Made by a program: the position numbers and the translations under genes. From ZC4RG35 sp036375695 (lineage in GTDB: Bacteria > Actinomycetota > Acidimicrobiia > Spongiisociales > ZC4RG35), in assembly GCA_036375695.1 (NCBI GenBank), contig DASVBU010000009.1:1-57266 (forward strand): DNA of 57,266 nucleotides, written 5' to 3'. The number at the start of each line of letters is the position of its first letter. Positions within the stretch are counted from its first letter, which is position 1. The notes under the pieces were generated by a model. It worked only from the letters and a program-made list of their open reading frames with translations, searched no databases and was not told where the DNA came from. This document shows positions 9,199-18,295 of the stretch, piece by piece.

Positions 9199-10410
9199 AT
9201 GAGCTTCCAACCCCCCAAGGGCACTGCGGACCTGATGCCACCGCGTTCCCACGCGTGGCGACGCGCCCTGCGGCTCTGGGACGAGTGGACGGCCAGGTTC
9301 GGCTACCCGCTGGTGGCCACGCCGATCTTCGAGGCGACCGAGCTCTTCGAGCGGGGGGTCGGCGGCACCACCGAGGTGGTGACCAAGCAGATGTACACCT
9401 TCACCGACAAGGGCGGCCGATCGTTGACCCTACGTCCCGAGGGGACGGCGGGCGTGGTCCGCGCCTATCTGGACTCGGGGGCGACCGGCGCCTGGAAGGG
9501 CGCCTACTCGGGCCCCTTCTTCCGCTACGAGAGGCCGCAGAAGGGGAGGTACCGGCAGTTCTGGCAGCTGGGTGTCGAGTACCTCGCGGTCGAGTCACCC
9601 GTGGCCGACGTCGAGGTGATCGAGCTCGGTTATCGATTCCTGGAGAGCGTGGGCGCCCGGGAGATGGAGCTCCATGTCAACACCATCGGCGATTCCGAGT
9701 GCCGGCCGGGCTACGTCTCCCGCCTCCGCGAGTACCTGGAGCAGCGACGCGACGTGCTCAGCGAAGACAGCCGGAGGCTCATCGACGCCAACCCGCTCAG
9801 GGTGCTCGACTCCAAGGTGGATCGCGACAAGCTGACCGACGCTCCGCTGGTCACCGATCATCTCTGCGACGCCTGTCGTGAGCACTACGAGGAGGTCAAG
9901 ACCCTGCTCGACCAGGTGGGGATCCCCTACACGGAAGACCCCTATCTGGTGCGCGGGCTCGACTACTACTCGCGCACCGCGTTCGAGTACCTGGGGCTCG
10001 GCCTGGACGCGGCCCAGAACGCCCTGGGCGGTGGCGGCCGGTACGACGGTCTCGCCGAGCTGATCGGGGGGCCAACCACCCCCGCGGTGGGGTTCGCCCT
10101 GGGTCTGGACCGAATCGTCATCGCCAGCGGCGGAGAGGAGACGGTCGGAGGGCTCGACGCCTACATGGTCTCGGAGCGGGGCCCGGAGGATGCCCTGGTC
10201 GCCGCGTCGCAGCTGCGACGGCTCGGGCTCCACGTCGACTTCGACGGGGAGGGGAGATCGGTGAAGGCGCAGTTCCGCACCGCCCGCAGGCTCGAGGCGC
10301 CGGTGATCCTCGTGCTCAAGGAGGACGGCTCGATCGACGCCCAGACGGAGGGCGACCGGGCGACCCTCACCCTCGACGAGGTACCTGCCTGGATCGAGGG
10401 CCGGGGATGA
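9199..10410 (+). CDS. hisS: Histidine--tRNA ligase
   Basis: Class II aminoacyl-tRNA synthetase of 403 residues. Seen are the N-terminal PPKGTADLMPP, motif 2 around LRPEGTAGVVRAYL and FFRYERPQKGRYRQFWQ, the histidine-binding GLDYYSRTAFEY, motif 3 around GGGRYDGLAELIGG and VGFALGLDRI, and the C-terminal anticodon-binding domain (about 315-403). No Shine-Dalgarno precedes the ATG, consistent with a near-leaderless start. It overlaps aspS by 4 nt; hisS-aspS is a common pair. Confidence 0.97.
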   Translation: MSFQPPKGTADLMPPRSHAWRRALRLWDEWTARFGYPLVATPIFEATELFERGVGGTTEVVTKQMYTFTDKGGRSLTLRPEGTAGVVRAYLDSGATGAWKGAYSGPFFRYERPQKGRYRQFWQLGVEYLAVESPVADVEVIELGYRFLESVGAREMELHVNTIGDSECRPGYVSRLREYLEQRRDVLSEDSRRLIDANPLRVLDSKVDRDKLTDAPLVTDHLCDACREHYEEVKTLLDQVGIPYTEDPYLVRGLDYYSRTAFEYLGLGLDAAQNALGGGGRYDGLAELIGGPTTPAVGFALGLDRIVIASGGEETVGGLDAYMVSERGPEDALVAASQLRRLGLHVDFDGEGRSVKAQFRTARRLEAPVILVLKEDGSIDAQTEGDRATLTLDEVPAWIEGRG

Positions 10411-12158
10411 TCCGCACCCACCGGGCCGCCGAGGTCACACCCGAGATCGTCGGTGAGGAGGTCACCCTGGCCGGGTGGGTACAACGTCGTCGCGACCACG
10501 GAGGGATCACCTTCTTCGACCTCCGCGACGCCTCGGGGCTGGTGCAAGTGGTCGCCGACCCGGCCGAGCACCCGGTCGCCGAGGAGTTGAAGATGGAGTA
10601 CTGCGTCCGGGTCACGGGCCTGGTCCGCCCCCGGCCGGAGGGCACGGAGAACCCCAACCTGGCGACGGGGACCGTCGAGGTCGGGGTCACCACGATCGAG
10701 GTGCTGGCGCCGGCGCGGGTCCTCCCTTTCATGATCGACGACCGGGCCGAGGTGGAGGAGCTGGTGCGTCTCCGCTACAGGTATCTCGACCTGCGACGGC
10801 CGAAGATGGCCGACAACCTCCGCGCCCGCTCCCGGGCGACGGCGGCGATCCGGCGCACACTCGACGATCTCGGCTTCCTCGAGGTGGAGACCCCGACACT
10901 GGTCAACTCCACACCTGAGGGAGCCCGGGACATGCTGGTGCCGAGCCGGCTGCGCAAGGGCGAGTTCTACGCCCTCCCGCAGTCGCCCCAGCTCTTCAAG
11001 CAGCTGCTGATGGTGGCCGGGGTGGAGCGGTACTTCCAGATCGCCCGGTGCTATCGGGACGAGGACTTTCGCGCCGATCGCCAGATCGAGTTCACCCAGC
11101 TCGACCTGGAGGGGTCGTTCTGGGAGCGGGACGACGTCCTCTCGACCATCGAGGAGGTGCTCGCCGCCGTGGTCCGCGAGCTCCGGGGAGTCGACCTGGA
11201 GCTCCCGTTGCCACGTCTCACGTGGCGGGAGGCGCTGGACCGGTACGGCTCGGACAAGCCCGACATCCGCTTCGGCATGGAGATCGTGGACCTGTCCGAC
11301 ATCGTGGCCGGCTCCGGATTCGGGGTGTTCGCCGGGGCCATCGAGTCGGGTGGGACCGTGCGGGGCATCAATGCCGGGGCCGTGGAATGGTCGCGGGCGC
11401 GGGCCGACGAGCTCACCGAGAAGGCCAAGGGCGCCGGCGCCAAGGGGCTGGTGTGGATGGTGGTCGAGGAAGGCGGGTCGTTGCGGTCACCCGTCGCCAA
11501 GTTCCTCTCGGAAGACGAGACGACCCTGATCCGGGATCGCCTCGGGGCCAAGCCGGGGGACGTGCTCCTCATCGTCGCCGACCGGTGGAAGACCTCCGTC
11601 GAGACACTCGGCGCGCTCCGTCTCGAGCTGGGGCGACCGGCGAATCACGACGACCTGGCTTTCCTCTGGGTGATCGACTTCCCCATGTTCGAGGAGGAGG
11701 ACGACGGCTCGATCACCTTCTCCCACCACCCGTTCACCTCCCCGGTCTCGCTGGAGGCGATGCGCTCCAACCCGACGGAGGCGACCGCCAAGGCCTATGA
11801 CGTGGTCGTCAACGGTGTCGAGCTGGGGAGCGGGTCGATCAGGATCCACGACCCGGCGGTGCAGCGGGAGGTCTTCGAGATCCTCGGGATCGACTCCGAG
11901 ACCGCGGAGCGCCGATTCGGGTGGTTCCTCGAAGCGCTGGAGTACGGGACACCACCCCATGGCGGTTTCGCCTTCGGGATCGACCGGCTGGTCATGGTGC
12001 TCCAGAACGAGGCGTCGATCAGGGACGTCATCCCGTTCCCCAAGACCCAGACCGGTGTCGACCCCATGACCGGTGCGCCCACGCGGGTGGCCAAGGAGCA
12101 ACTCGACGAGCTGGGCATCGCCCTCGGCCCGGAGGCCCTGGCGCGCCTGGAGGATTGA
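10407..12158 (+). CDS. aspS: Aspartate--tRNA ligase, probably nondiscriminating
   Basis: Bacterial-type class IIb enzyme of 583 residues. Domains are the N-terminal OB anticodon-binding domain (1-100), the catalytic core with motif 2 (FYALPQSPQLFKQLLM, then CYRDEDFRADRQIEFTQLD), an inserted GAD domain (about 285-410) and motif 3 (GFAFGIDRLVM). Residue H31 (RRRDHGG) and a Gly at about 80 (PEGTEN) match residues reported to allow recognition of both tRNA-Asp and tRNA-Asn, where the E. coli discriminating enzyme has Leu and Lys. If so, Asn-tRNA would be made through GatCAB; those genes are not in the window. Confidence 0.96.
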   Translation: MIRTHRAAEVTPEIVGEEVTLAGWVQRRRDHGGITFFDLRDASGLVQVVADPAEHPVAEELKMEYCVRVTGLVRPRPEGTENPNLATGTVEVGVTTIEVLAPARVLPFMIDDRAEVEELVRLRYRYLDLRRPKMADNLRARSRATAAIRRTLDDLGFLEVETPTLVNSTPEGARDMLVPSRLRKGEFYALPQSPQLFKQLLMVAGVERYFQIARCYRDEDFRADRQIEFTQLDLEGSFWERDDVLSTIEEVLAAVVRELRGVDLELPLPRLTWREALDRYGSDKPDIRFGMEIVDLSDIVAGSGFGVFAGAIESGGTVRGINAGAVEWSRARADELTEKAKGAGAKGLVWMVVEEGGSLRSPVAKFLSEDETTLIRDRLGAKPGDVLLIVADRWKTSVETLGALRLELGRPANHDDLAFLWVIDFPMFEEEDDGSITFSHHPFTSPVSLEAMRSNPTEATAKAYDVVVNGVELGSGSIRIHDPAVQREVFEILGIDSETAERRFGWFLEALEYGTPPHGGFAFGIDRLVMVLQNEASIRDVIPFPKTQTGVDPMTGAPTRVAKEQLDELGIALGPEALARLED

Positions 12159-12184
12159 GGGGCGGGATTCGACAGGCCGCCAGT

Positions 12185-12190
12185 TAACCT
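12185..12190 (+). promoter_or_regulatory. Candidate -10 (TAACCT) for alaS
   Basis: TAACCT lies in the 42-bp aspS-alaS gap, ending 10 nt before the alaS ATG. Confidence 0.45.
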
Positions 12191-12200
12191 CGGGCGACCG

Positions 12201-14831
12201 ATGAGCAACTGGAGCAGCAGCCGGATCCGGCGGTCTTTCGTCGACTTCTTCGTGGAGCGTGGCCACGAGCACCGGCCCTCTTCGTCGCTGATCCCGGCCG
12301 ATCCGACGCTCCTGCTCACGAACGCCGGGATGGTCCAGTTCAAGCCCTATTTCCTCGGCCAGGAGACGCCGCCATGGCCCAGGGCGGTCACGGTGCAGAA
12401 GTGTGTCCGCACCATCGACATCGACATCATCGGCACCACGCAGCGCCACCTCTCCTTCTTCGAGATGCTGGGCAACTTCAGCTTCGGGGACTACTTCAAG
12501 GACAAGGCGATCCCCTGGGCCTACGAGTACTGCACCGAGGTCCTCGGTCTCGACCCGGAGCGGATGTGGTACACGGTCTACGAGACCGACGAGGAGGCCG
12601 CCGAGATCTGGGTCGACTCGGTCGGGGTCCCGGCCGAGCGTGTGCAGCGCGGGGGCAAGGACAACTTCTGGCAGATGGGTGTCCCCGGGCCCTGCGGTCC
12701 CTGCTCCGAGATCTTCTGGGACAAGGGCTCCGAGTTCGGTGAGGAGGGTGGCCCGATCGGCGGCGGTGAGGAGCGCTACGTCGAGATCTGGAACCTCGTC
12801 TTCATGCAGAACCTCCAGGACGAGCCATATCACGTGGTCGGGGACCTCCCGGCGAAGAACATCGACACCGGAATGGGCCTGGACCGCATCGCCGCCGTCC
12901 TCCAGGAAGTGGATTCCGTCTTCGACATCGACACCACACGCCACGTCCTCGCCGCCGGGGAGCGGGAGACGGGTCTGCGGTTCGGCGAGTCGGAGCGGGG
13001 CGACATCGCCCTCCGCATCCTCGCCGACCACGGGAGGACGGTCACGTTCCTCATCGGCGACGGTGTCGTCCCCTCCAACGACGGCCGCGGCCACATCCTG
13101 CGGCGGGTCCTGCGCCGGGCGGTCCGGCACGCCTGGCAGCACGGGAGCAAGAACCTCGTCGTGCCGGCCCTGGTCGAGGCGACCATCGAGGTCATGGGTG
13201 ACGACTACCCGGGTCTCGTGCAGAAGGCAGACCACATCCTCGACGTGGCCACGCGGGAGGAGGAGCGATTCCGCCGCACCCTCGAGTCCGGTCATCAACT
13301 GCTCGACACCGAACTGGAGTCGTCCAAGGTCCTGAGCGGCGTCACCGCCTTCCGTCTCCACGACACGTACGGCTTCCCGATCGAGCTGACCAGCGAGATC
13401 GCCGCCGAGCGGGGAATCGAGGTCGATCTGGAGGGCTTCGAGAGGGAGATGGCGATCCAGCGGGAGCGGGCCCGCGCCGCGTGGAAGGGCGGCGACACCG
13501 CGGCGGCGGAGATGGTGTACCGCGAGATCCTCGAGACCTACGGGCTCACCGACTTCCGCGGGTACGAGGAAGAGCGAACCCGCGGCCGGATCCTCTCCAT
13601 CCTCGCCGACGGCGAGCCAATCGAGCGCGCCGAGGAAGGGCGGATGGTGGAGGTCTTCCTCGACCGCACCGTCTTCTACGGCGAATCCGGCGGTCAGGTC
13701 GGGGACACGGGTGTCATCGAGACCGAGACCGGCACGGTCCACGTCGGCGACACCAAGCACGCCGTCCAGGGCCTCCACGGCCACCGGGGCACGGTGGTCA
13801 AGGGCTACATCGCGCCCGGACAGGACGCCGTGGCCACCATCGACAGCCCTCGCCGGGAGGCGATCCGGAAGAGCCACACGGGCACGCACGTGCTCCATTG
13901 GGCCCTCCGGGACGTGCTCGGAGACCACGCCACCCAGGCCGGCTCCCTGGTGGAGGCCGGTCGGCTCCGTTTCGACTTCTCCCACTACGCCCAGGTGGCC
14001 CCCCAGGAGCTCTCCCAGGTGGAGCTGGAGGTCAACGAGCGGCTCGTCGCCAACCATCAGGTGACCACCGTGGTCACCTCGAAGGAGGAGGCCCAGGCGA
14101 TGGGCGCCCTGGCGTTCTTCGGTGACAAGTACGGCGAGATCGTCAGGGTGGTCAAGGTCGGGGACTTCTCCACGGAGTTCTGCGGCGGAACCCATACCCA
14201 CACGTCGGGCCAGGTCGGCCCACTGGTGCTGATCAGCGAGGGCTCCATCGGGTCGAACATGCGCAGGGTGGAGGCTCTCACCGGGATGGCCGCCTACCAG
14301 CATCTCGCCGAGGTGCGGAGGACGCTGGACCAGGCGGGCGGACTGCTCAAGGCGCCGACTCCGATGGACGTCCCGCAGCGTCTCGAGGCGCTGCTGGAGA
14401 AGATGAGCGGGCTCGAGGCCGAGCTCGACGCGATCAAGGGCCAGCGGCGGGGTTCCCTCGCCGAGGAGCTGTCCCATCAGGCGGTCAAGGTCGGGGATGC
14501 GCATCTGGTCGTGGGGGCAGCCGGCGAGCTGGACCCCAATGGTCTCCGCCAACTCGCCCTGGGGGTCCGGGACCGTCTCGGCGGGCCGGGTGTCGTCGTC
14601 GTCGGCTCGACCTTCTCGGGGAAGGGAGCGCTGGTGGGCGTGGTCAGCGAGGAACTGGTGGCCAGGGGAGTGTCCGCGGGCGAGCTCCTCGGGGCCGGCG
14701 CCTCGGCCCTTGGCGGCGGTGGATCCCGCGACCCGGAACTTGCGCAGGCAGGCGGTCCTGAAGGCTCCAAGCTGGACGCCGCGTTGGATGCCATCCGTGA
14801 GGAGGCGGGACGGCAGCTGAGCGCGCTGTGA
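12201..14831 (+). CDS. alaS: Alanine--tRNA ligase
   Basis: Full-length enzyme of 876 residues. The catalytic domain begins RSFVDFFVERGHEHRPSSSL and carries TNAGMVQFKPYF, KCVRT and HLSFFEMLGNFSFGDYFK. The editing domain has the zinc ligands HTGTHVLH and, later, CGGTHTHTSG. The C-terminal region (about 710-876) includes a coiled-coil segment (LEKMSGLEAELDAIK) and the glycine-rich C-Ala domain ending GGGGSRDPELAQAGG. No Shine-Dalgarno is seen. Its GTGA overlap with ruvX follows the common alaS-ruvX-mltG order. Confidence 0.97.
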   Translation: MSNWSSSRIRRSFVDFFVERGHEHRPSSSLIPADPTLLLTNAGMVQFKPYFLGQETPPWPRAVTVQKCVRTIDIDIIGTTQRHLSFFEMLGNFSFGDYFKDKAIPWAYEYCTEVLGLDPERMWYTVYETDEEAAEIWVDSVGVPAERVQRGGKDNFWQMGVPGPCGPCSEIFWDKGSEFGEEGGPIGGGEERYVEIWNLVFMQNLQDEPYHVVGDLPAKNIDTGMGLDRIAAVLQEVDSVFDIDTTRHVLAAGERETGLRFGESERGDIALRILADHGRTVTFLIGDGVVPSNDGRGHILRRVLRRAVRHAWQHGSKNLVVPALVEATIEVMGDDYPGLVQKADHILDVATREEERFRRTLESGHQLLDTELESSKVLSGVTAFRLHDTYGFPIELTSEIAAERGIEVDLEGFEREMAIQRERARAAWKGGDTAAAEMVYREILETYGLTDFRGYEEERTRGRILSILADGEPIERAEEGRMVEVFLDRTVFYGESGGQVGDTGVIETETGTVHVGDTKHAVQGLHGHRGTVVKGYIAPGQDAVATIDSPRREAIRKSHTGTHVLHWALRDVLGDHATQAGSLVEAGRLRFDFSHYAQVAPQELSQVELEVNERLVANHQVTTVVTSKEEAQAMGALAFFGDKYGEIVRVVKVGDFSTEFCGGTHTHTSGQVGPLVLISEGSIGSNMRRVEALTGMAAYQHLAEVRRTLDQAGGLLKAPTPMDVPQRLEALLEKMSGLEAELDAIKGQRRGSLAEELSHQAVKVGDAHLVVGAAGELDPNGLRQLALGVRDRLGGPGVVVVGSTFSGKGALVGVVSEELVARGVSAGELLGAGASALGGGGSRDPELAQAGGPEGSKLDAALDAIREEAGRQLSAL

Positions 14832-15259
14832 GCCGTGTCATCGGTGTCGACTACGGCGACACCCGCATCGGGTTGGCAATCTCGGACTCCTTGGGGCTCA
14901 CCGCGCGCCCGCTGGAGGTGGTTGCCCCGGATCGCTTCCGCGACCGCATCACCGAGCTGATCGGCGAGTACGAGGTGGAGACCGTGGTGGTCGGCCTGCC
15001 GCGGCCACTCGGTGGCGGCGAGTCCGCATCCACCGCCGGCGCCCGTGCGCTCGGGGAGCAGCTGGAGGGCCTGGGTGTCGAGGTGGTCTACGTCGACGAG
15101 CGGTTCACTTCCCGCATGGCGGAGTCGGCGCTCCTCGAGTCGGGTATGAAAAGAAGGCAGAGACGTGCCACAGTGGACAAGGTCGCCGCTGCGATCATCC
15201 TGCAGAGCTACCTGGATGGGAACTTCCCGCCCCAGGGCGACGTAGAAGACCACCAATGA
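14828..15259 (+). CDS. ruvX: RuvX/YqgF, putative pre-16S rRNA nuclease
   Basis: 143-residue RNase H-like protein. The acidic active site is intact: GVDYGDTRIGLAISD at the N-terminus, VVVGLPRPLGG, VVYVDERFTS, and DKVAAAIILQ near the end. YqgF of E. coli is implicated in 16S rRNA 5' maturation; a Holliday junction role has also been proposed for the family. The start GTG overlaps the alaS stop and its own stop overlaps the mltG ATG, so it is the middle gene of a coupled triplet. Confidence 0.94.
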   Translation: MSRVIGVDYGDTRIGLAISDSLGLTARPLEVVAPDRFRDRITELIGEYEVETVVVGLPRPLGGGESASTAGARALGEQLEGLGVEVVYVDERFTSRMAESALLESGMKRRQRRATVDKVAAAIILQSYLDGNFPPQGDVEDHQ

Positions 15260-16356
15260 CTCTCGAGCCATCCCCCGATTCCCCGATATGGACCCGCGTC
15301 GTGCGCGGCGCCCTGGTGTTCGGCATCATCGTCCTCGCCGGCTTCGTCGTCGTGGGCGGAGCTTCTTACCTGGGGCGCACCATCGGGGCGGCCCTCGGGA
15401 ACGACGAGGGCCCCGAAGGCCCGGTCGACGTGGAGCCCGGGCAACCGGTCACCGTGGAGATACCGGCGGGCTCCTCGGGCCAGGACATCGGGGCGATCCT
15501 GGTCGCCAACGGCGTGGTCCGATCGGCGCTCGAGTTCGAGCTCGCGGTGCGCAACGTCGACGCGGCCCAGAGCCTGAAGGCGGGCACCTACGAGTTCACC
15601 ACGCTCATGGACCCGGCCGAGGTCGTCGCCGCGCTCGTGTCGGGGCCGGTGGCCTCGGTATACCGGATCACGGTGATCGAGGGTCTCCGTGTCGAGGAGA
15701 TCCTGACCGTCCTGGCCGAGCGATCCGGTTACACGTTCCAGGACTTCGCCGACGCCCTCCTGGGCGGCGATGTGACCACCTCCCTGCGCGAGATACCCGA
15801 GGAGCCTGCCCTGTCCGACTGGGAAGGGCTGCTGTTCCCGGACACCTACGAGTTCACGCGGACGGCCGAGCCGGCCGACATCCTGCAGCGGCTCGCCTCC
15901 ACCATGGAGCAGAGGGTCAACTCCATCGACTGGACCGCGTGGGAGGCGAAGGGGCACACCAGGTACGAGGGGATCATCGTGGCCTCGTTGATCGAGAGCG
16001 AGGTCCGTGTGCCCGAGGAGCGGCCGATCGTCTCCAGTGTCATCCACAACCGTCTGGCGCTGCCGATGCGTCTCGACATCGACGCCACCGTCCTCTACGC
16101 CCTGGGCACCAGGGACGCCTCCCGCTTCGATCGGGAGGTGGCGTCGCCGTACAACACCTACCGGAACGACGGCCTGCCGCCCACCCCGATCTCGGCGCCG
16201 AGCCGGGCGTCGCTGGAGGCGGCGGCCGCGCCGGCCGACACGCCGTTCCTCTTCTACGTCCTCAAGGCCCCCGACGGCAGCCACGCCTTCGCCGAGACGC
16301 TCGAGGAGCACAACCGCAACGTGGAACAGGCTCGTCGGGACGGCGTCATCCCGTAG
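15256..16356 (+). CDS. mltG: Endolytic transglycosylase MltG
   Basis: Membrane-anchored YceG-like lytic transglycosylase that cuts nascent peptidoglycan strands, 366 residues. A short cytoplasmic N-terminus is followed by one membrane segment (about 15-37, VVRGALVFGIIVLAGFVVVG). A LysM-like region comes next (IPAGSSGQDIGAILVANGVV). The catalytic domain has the conserved Glu in ASLIESEV, then RPIVSSVIHNRL, MRLDIDATVLYALG, SPYNTYRNDGLPPTPI and the C-terminal VLKAPDGSHAFAETLEEH. ATG overlaps ruvX by 4 nt. Confidence 0.95.
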   Translation: MTLEPSPDSPIWTRVVRGALVFGIIVLAGFVVVGGASYLGRTIGAALGNDEGPEGPVDVEPGQPVTVEIPAGSSGQDIGAILVANGVVRSALEFELAVRNVDAAQSLKAGTYEFTTLMDPAEVVAALVSGPVASVYRITVIEGLRVEEILTVLAERSGYTFQDFADALLGGDVTTSLREIPEEPALSDWEGLLFPDTYEFTRTAEPADILQRLASTMEQRVNSIDWTAWEAKGHTRYEGIIVASLIESEVRVPEERPIVSSVIHNRLALPMRLDIDATVLYALGTRDASRFDREVASPYNTYRNDGLPPTPISAPSRASLEAAAAPADTPFLFYVLKAPDGSHAFAETLEEHNRNVEQARRDGVIP

Positions 16357-16360
16357 CTGT

Positions 16361-16366
16361 TACAAC
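16361..16366 (+). promoter_or_regulatory. Weak candidate -10 (TACAAC) for aroE
   Basis: TACAAC ends 6 nt before the aroE ATG, but lacks the final T of the hexamer seen at other cluster heads. Confidence 0.2.
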
Positions 16367-16372
16367 GAGCAC

Positions 16373-17125
16373 ATGCCGCTCCGGTTCGCCGTGGTCGGGG
16401 ACCCCGTGTCCCATTCCCGCTCCCCGGCGATCCATCGTGAGGCCCTGAGGTTGGCCGGTCTCGACGGCGAGTACGTCGCCCTTCGGGTTCCCCGATTCGG
16501 CTTCGACATCGTGGCGAAGGACTTGCGCACGGGTGCGCTCGACGGGGTCAATGTCACCATGCCCCTCAAAGGCGAGGCATTCGAGGCCGCCGAGATGCTG
16601 ACCGCGGAGGCGGAGCGGTCGGCTTCCGTGAACACGCTTCGCATGAACGACGGGCGCCTGGAAGGCCACTCCACCGACGTCGTCGCCTTCCGGCAGGTGT
16701 TCGGCAGGGCCCCGGAAGGGGCGCCACTCCTCGTTCTCGGCGCCGGCGGCAGTGCACGGGCCGCCGTGGCGGCTTGGTCGCGCGACGGTGTCCATGTCTC
16801 GGCCCGGGCTCCGGGTCGGGCGACAGTGGTGGGGGCAGCCGTGCCCTGGGGTGAAGGTCTCCCGGGGGCCGTCGTGGTCAATGCCACCCCGCTGGGCATG
16901 GCCGGGGAGGAGCTGCCGGAGAGCGTCCTGGCAGAGGCGTCGTTCCTGGTCGATCTGCCCTACGGATCGGCCCCGACACCCGCCGTGGTGGCGGCTCGCG
17001 CGGCCGGCCTCGGCCATGTGGACGGCATCGAGTTCCTGGCCATCCAGGGCGCGGCCTCCTTCAGGTGGTGGACAGGGGTCGCCGTAGACTTGGATCGTCT
17101 CATCGAGGTGGCGAGAAATGCTTAA
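16373..17125 (+). CDS. aroE: Shikimate dehydrogenase
   Basis: NADPH-dependent reduction of 3-dehydroshikimate, 250 residues, slightly shorter than usual. The shikimate site shows SHSRSPAIHREAL, the catalytic Lys in NVTMPLKGE, SVNTL and the Asp in HSTDVVAF. The Rossmann loop is GAGGSARAA, and NATPLGM and IEFLAIQGAASF follow. The NADP-binding half looks trimmed after the glycine loop (SARAPGRATVV in place of the usual NRT motif), so cofactor preference cannot be read off. ATG 16373 was chosen because the shikimate domain starts there; earlier in-frame starts lie inside mltG. Confidence 0.94.
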   Translation: MPLRFAVVGDPVSHSRSPAIHREALRLAGLDGEYVALRVPRFGFDIVAKDLRTGALDGVNVTMPLKGEAFEAAEMLTAEAERSASVNTLRMNDGRLEGHSTDVVAFRQVFGRAPEGAPLLVLGAGGSARAAVAAWSRDGVHVSARAPGRATVVGAAVPWGEGLPGAVVVNATPLGMAGEELPESVLAEASFLVDLPYGSAPTPAVVAARAAGLGHVDGIEFLAIQGAASFRWWTGVAVDLDRLIEVARNA

Positions 17126-17180
17126 AGGTCGCCGCAAAAAGGGCCGATCTGTCTCGACGAGGCTTATCCAAGGAGCAGTC

Positions 17181-18272
17181 GTGTCGCTATCAGGGAATCT
17201 CGGGTTCGTACCCCTGGACGAGGTCCTGCGTTTGCTCAGCCGGGCCAACCAGCGGGGCATGGTCGACGTGCGGGGCGATGGCGTCGACGGTCGTGTCTTC
17301 TTCGACCACGGCGGGATCACGCTGGCCACGACTCTCGACGACGAGGCGCTCGCCTCCCACATCCGCCGTTCCGAGACGCCCGAAGGCGAACCGATGGCCG
17401 CGCTGCTCCGGGAGATGGCTGTCGAGACCATCCATCAGCTCAGCGTCCACGGGCGCACCTTCCAGGTTTACGAGGACCGGGCCCCGACCATCGCCGCACC
17501 GGCGCCGTTCGGGCTCGAGGAGCTCCTCGCCGACGCCCGCCGGCGTTATGACGAGTGGGCGGAGATCGGTCGCATCGTCAGCGACATGGATGCTCTCGTC
17601 CGCCTGCAGCGAGACCTGGGCGAGCGGGATCGGGTCACCATCGACCGTGACTCGTGGCGTCTCATCAGCGAGATCGGCTCCGGTTCATCGGTGCGGGATC
17701 TCGCCCGGGAGCTGGGCACCACCGATTTCTGGGCGGCCCGTGTCGCTGCCGGTCTGATCGGCGAGAGCCTCCTTCGTCTGGAAAACGGCGGCATGACCCG
17801 CACCGAGACCGCGGTCGAGACGACTCCGGCCCCGACCCCGTGGGCGGGTGTCGAGCCCGAGGACGGCCCGGAGGTCTTCGCCGGCGCCGAGACGAGCGAG
17901 ATCGAGACCACCGAGCCCGAGACGGAGACCGTGTTCGCCGAGGAGCCGCTCACCGCATCCGTGGCCGAGACCGAGGAGACGATGGTGGAGGCCTCCAACG
18001 AGACCACCGAGGTCGAGGAGCCCGCGGTCGAGGCCGGCGTGGCCACCGAATCCGGCGCCGAGGTCGATCCCAACGCCTCCTGGTGGGTGGAGCCCGAGCC
18101 CGAGACCGAGGAAGAGGAGCAGGTGGCCGAGGACACCGAGGCGTTCCTGGAGAAGGTGTTCTCCGGGATGGGCGGGGATGAGTCGCAGCAACAGCAGCGT
18201 CAGGAGGAGGGCTACGGCCTCCTGCGTCGGCGCCGTCTCGGCGTGATGCGCGATATCTCCAACGACGACTGA
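17181..18272 (+). CDS. DUF4388 (PATAN-like) protein with acidic tail
   Basis: A 363-residue protein. The N-terminal DUF4388 domain (about 1-110) has SLSGNLGFVPLDEVLRLL then GMVDVRG and GRVFFDHGGITLATT. This domain occurs in regulators of type IV pili and other surface systems. A helical region with a winged-helix look follows (about 115-210). The tail (about 215-330) is low-complexity and strongly acidic, rich in Glu and Thr, and ends in an Arg-rich stretch (LLRRRRLGVMRD). GTG 17181 was chosen because AAGGAG lies 5 nt upstream and the domain begins at once. ATG 17118, overlapping aroE, would add 21 basic residues and remains possible. Function unknown. Confidence 0.8.
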   Translation: MSLSGNLGFVPLDEVLRLLSRANQRGMVDVRGDGVDGRVFFDHGGITLATTLDDEALASHIRRSETPEGEPMAALLREMAVETIHQLSVHGRTFQVYEDRAPTIAAPAPFGLEELLADARRRYDEWAEIGRIVSDMDALVRLQRDLGERDRVTIDRDSWRLISEIGSGSSVRDLARELGTTDFWAARVAAGLIGESLLRLENGGMTRTETAVETTPAPTPWAGVEPEDGPEVFAGAETSEIETTEPETETVFAEEPLTASVAETEETMVEASNETTEVEEPAVEAGVATESGAEVDPNASWWVEPEPETEEEEQVAEDTEAFLEKVFSGMGGDESQQQQRQEEGYGLLRRRRLGVMRDISNDD

Positions 18273-18280
18273 GCCCCCGC

Positions 18281-18286
18281 TAGCTT
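18281..18286 (+). promoter_or_regulatory. Candidate -10 (TAGCTT) for prepilin peptidase gene
   Basis: TAGCTT ends 9 nt before GTG 18296. It sits in the loop of an imperfect inverted repeat (AGCCCC...GGGGCT) spanning the short intergenic gap. Confidence 0.3.
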
Positions 18287-18295
18287 GCCGGGGCT

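Noticed and set aside
11487..14552. A 1021-codon open frame on the reverse strand across aspS and alaS
   Set aside because: It mirrors two intact synthetase genes. Its translation is low in structure and family motifs, as expected for an antisense frame in GC-rich codons.
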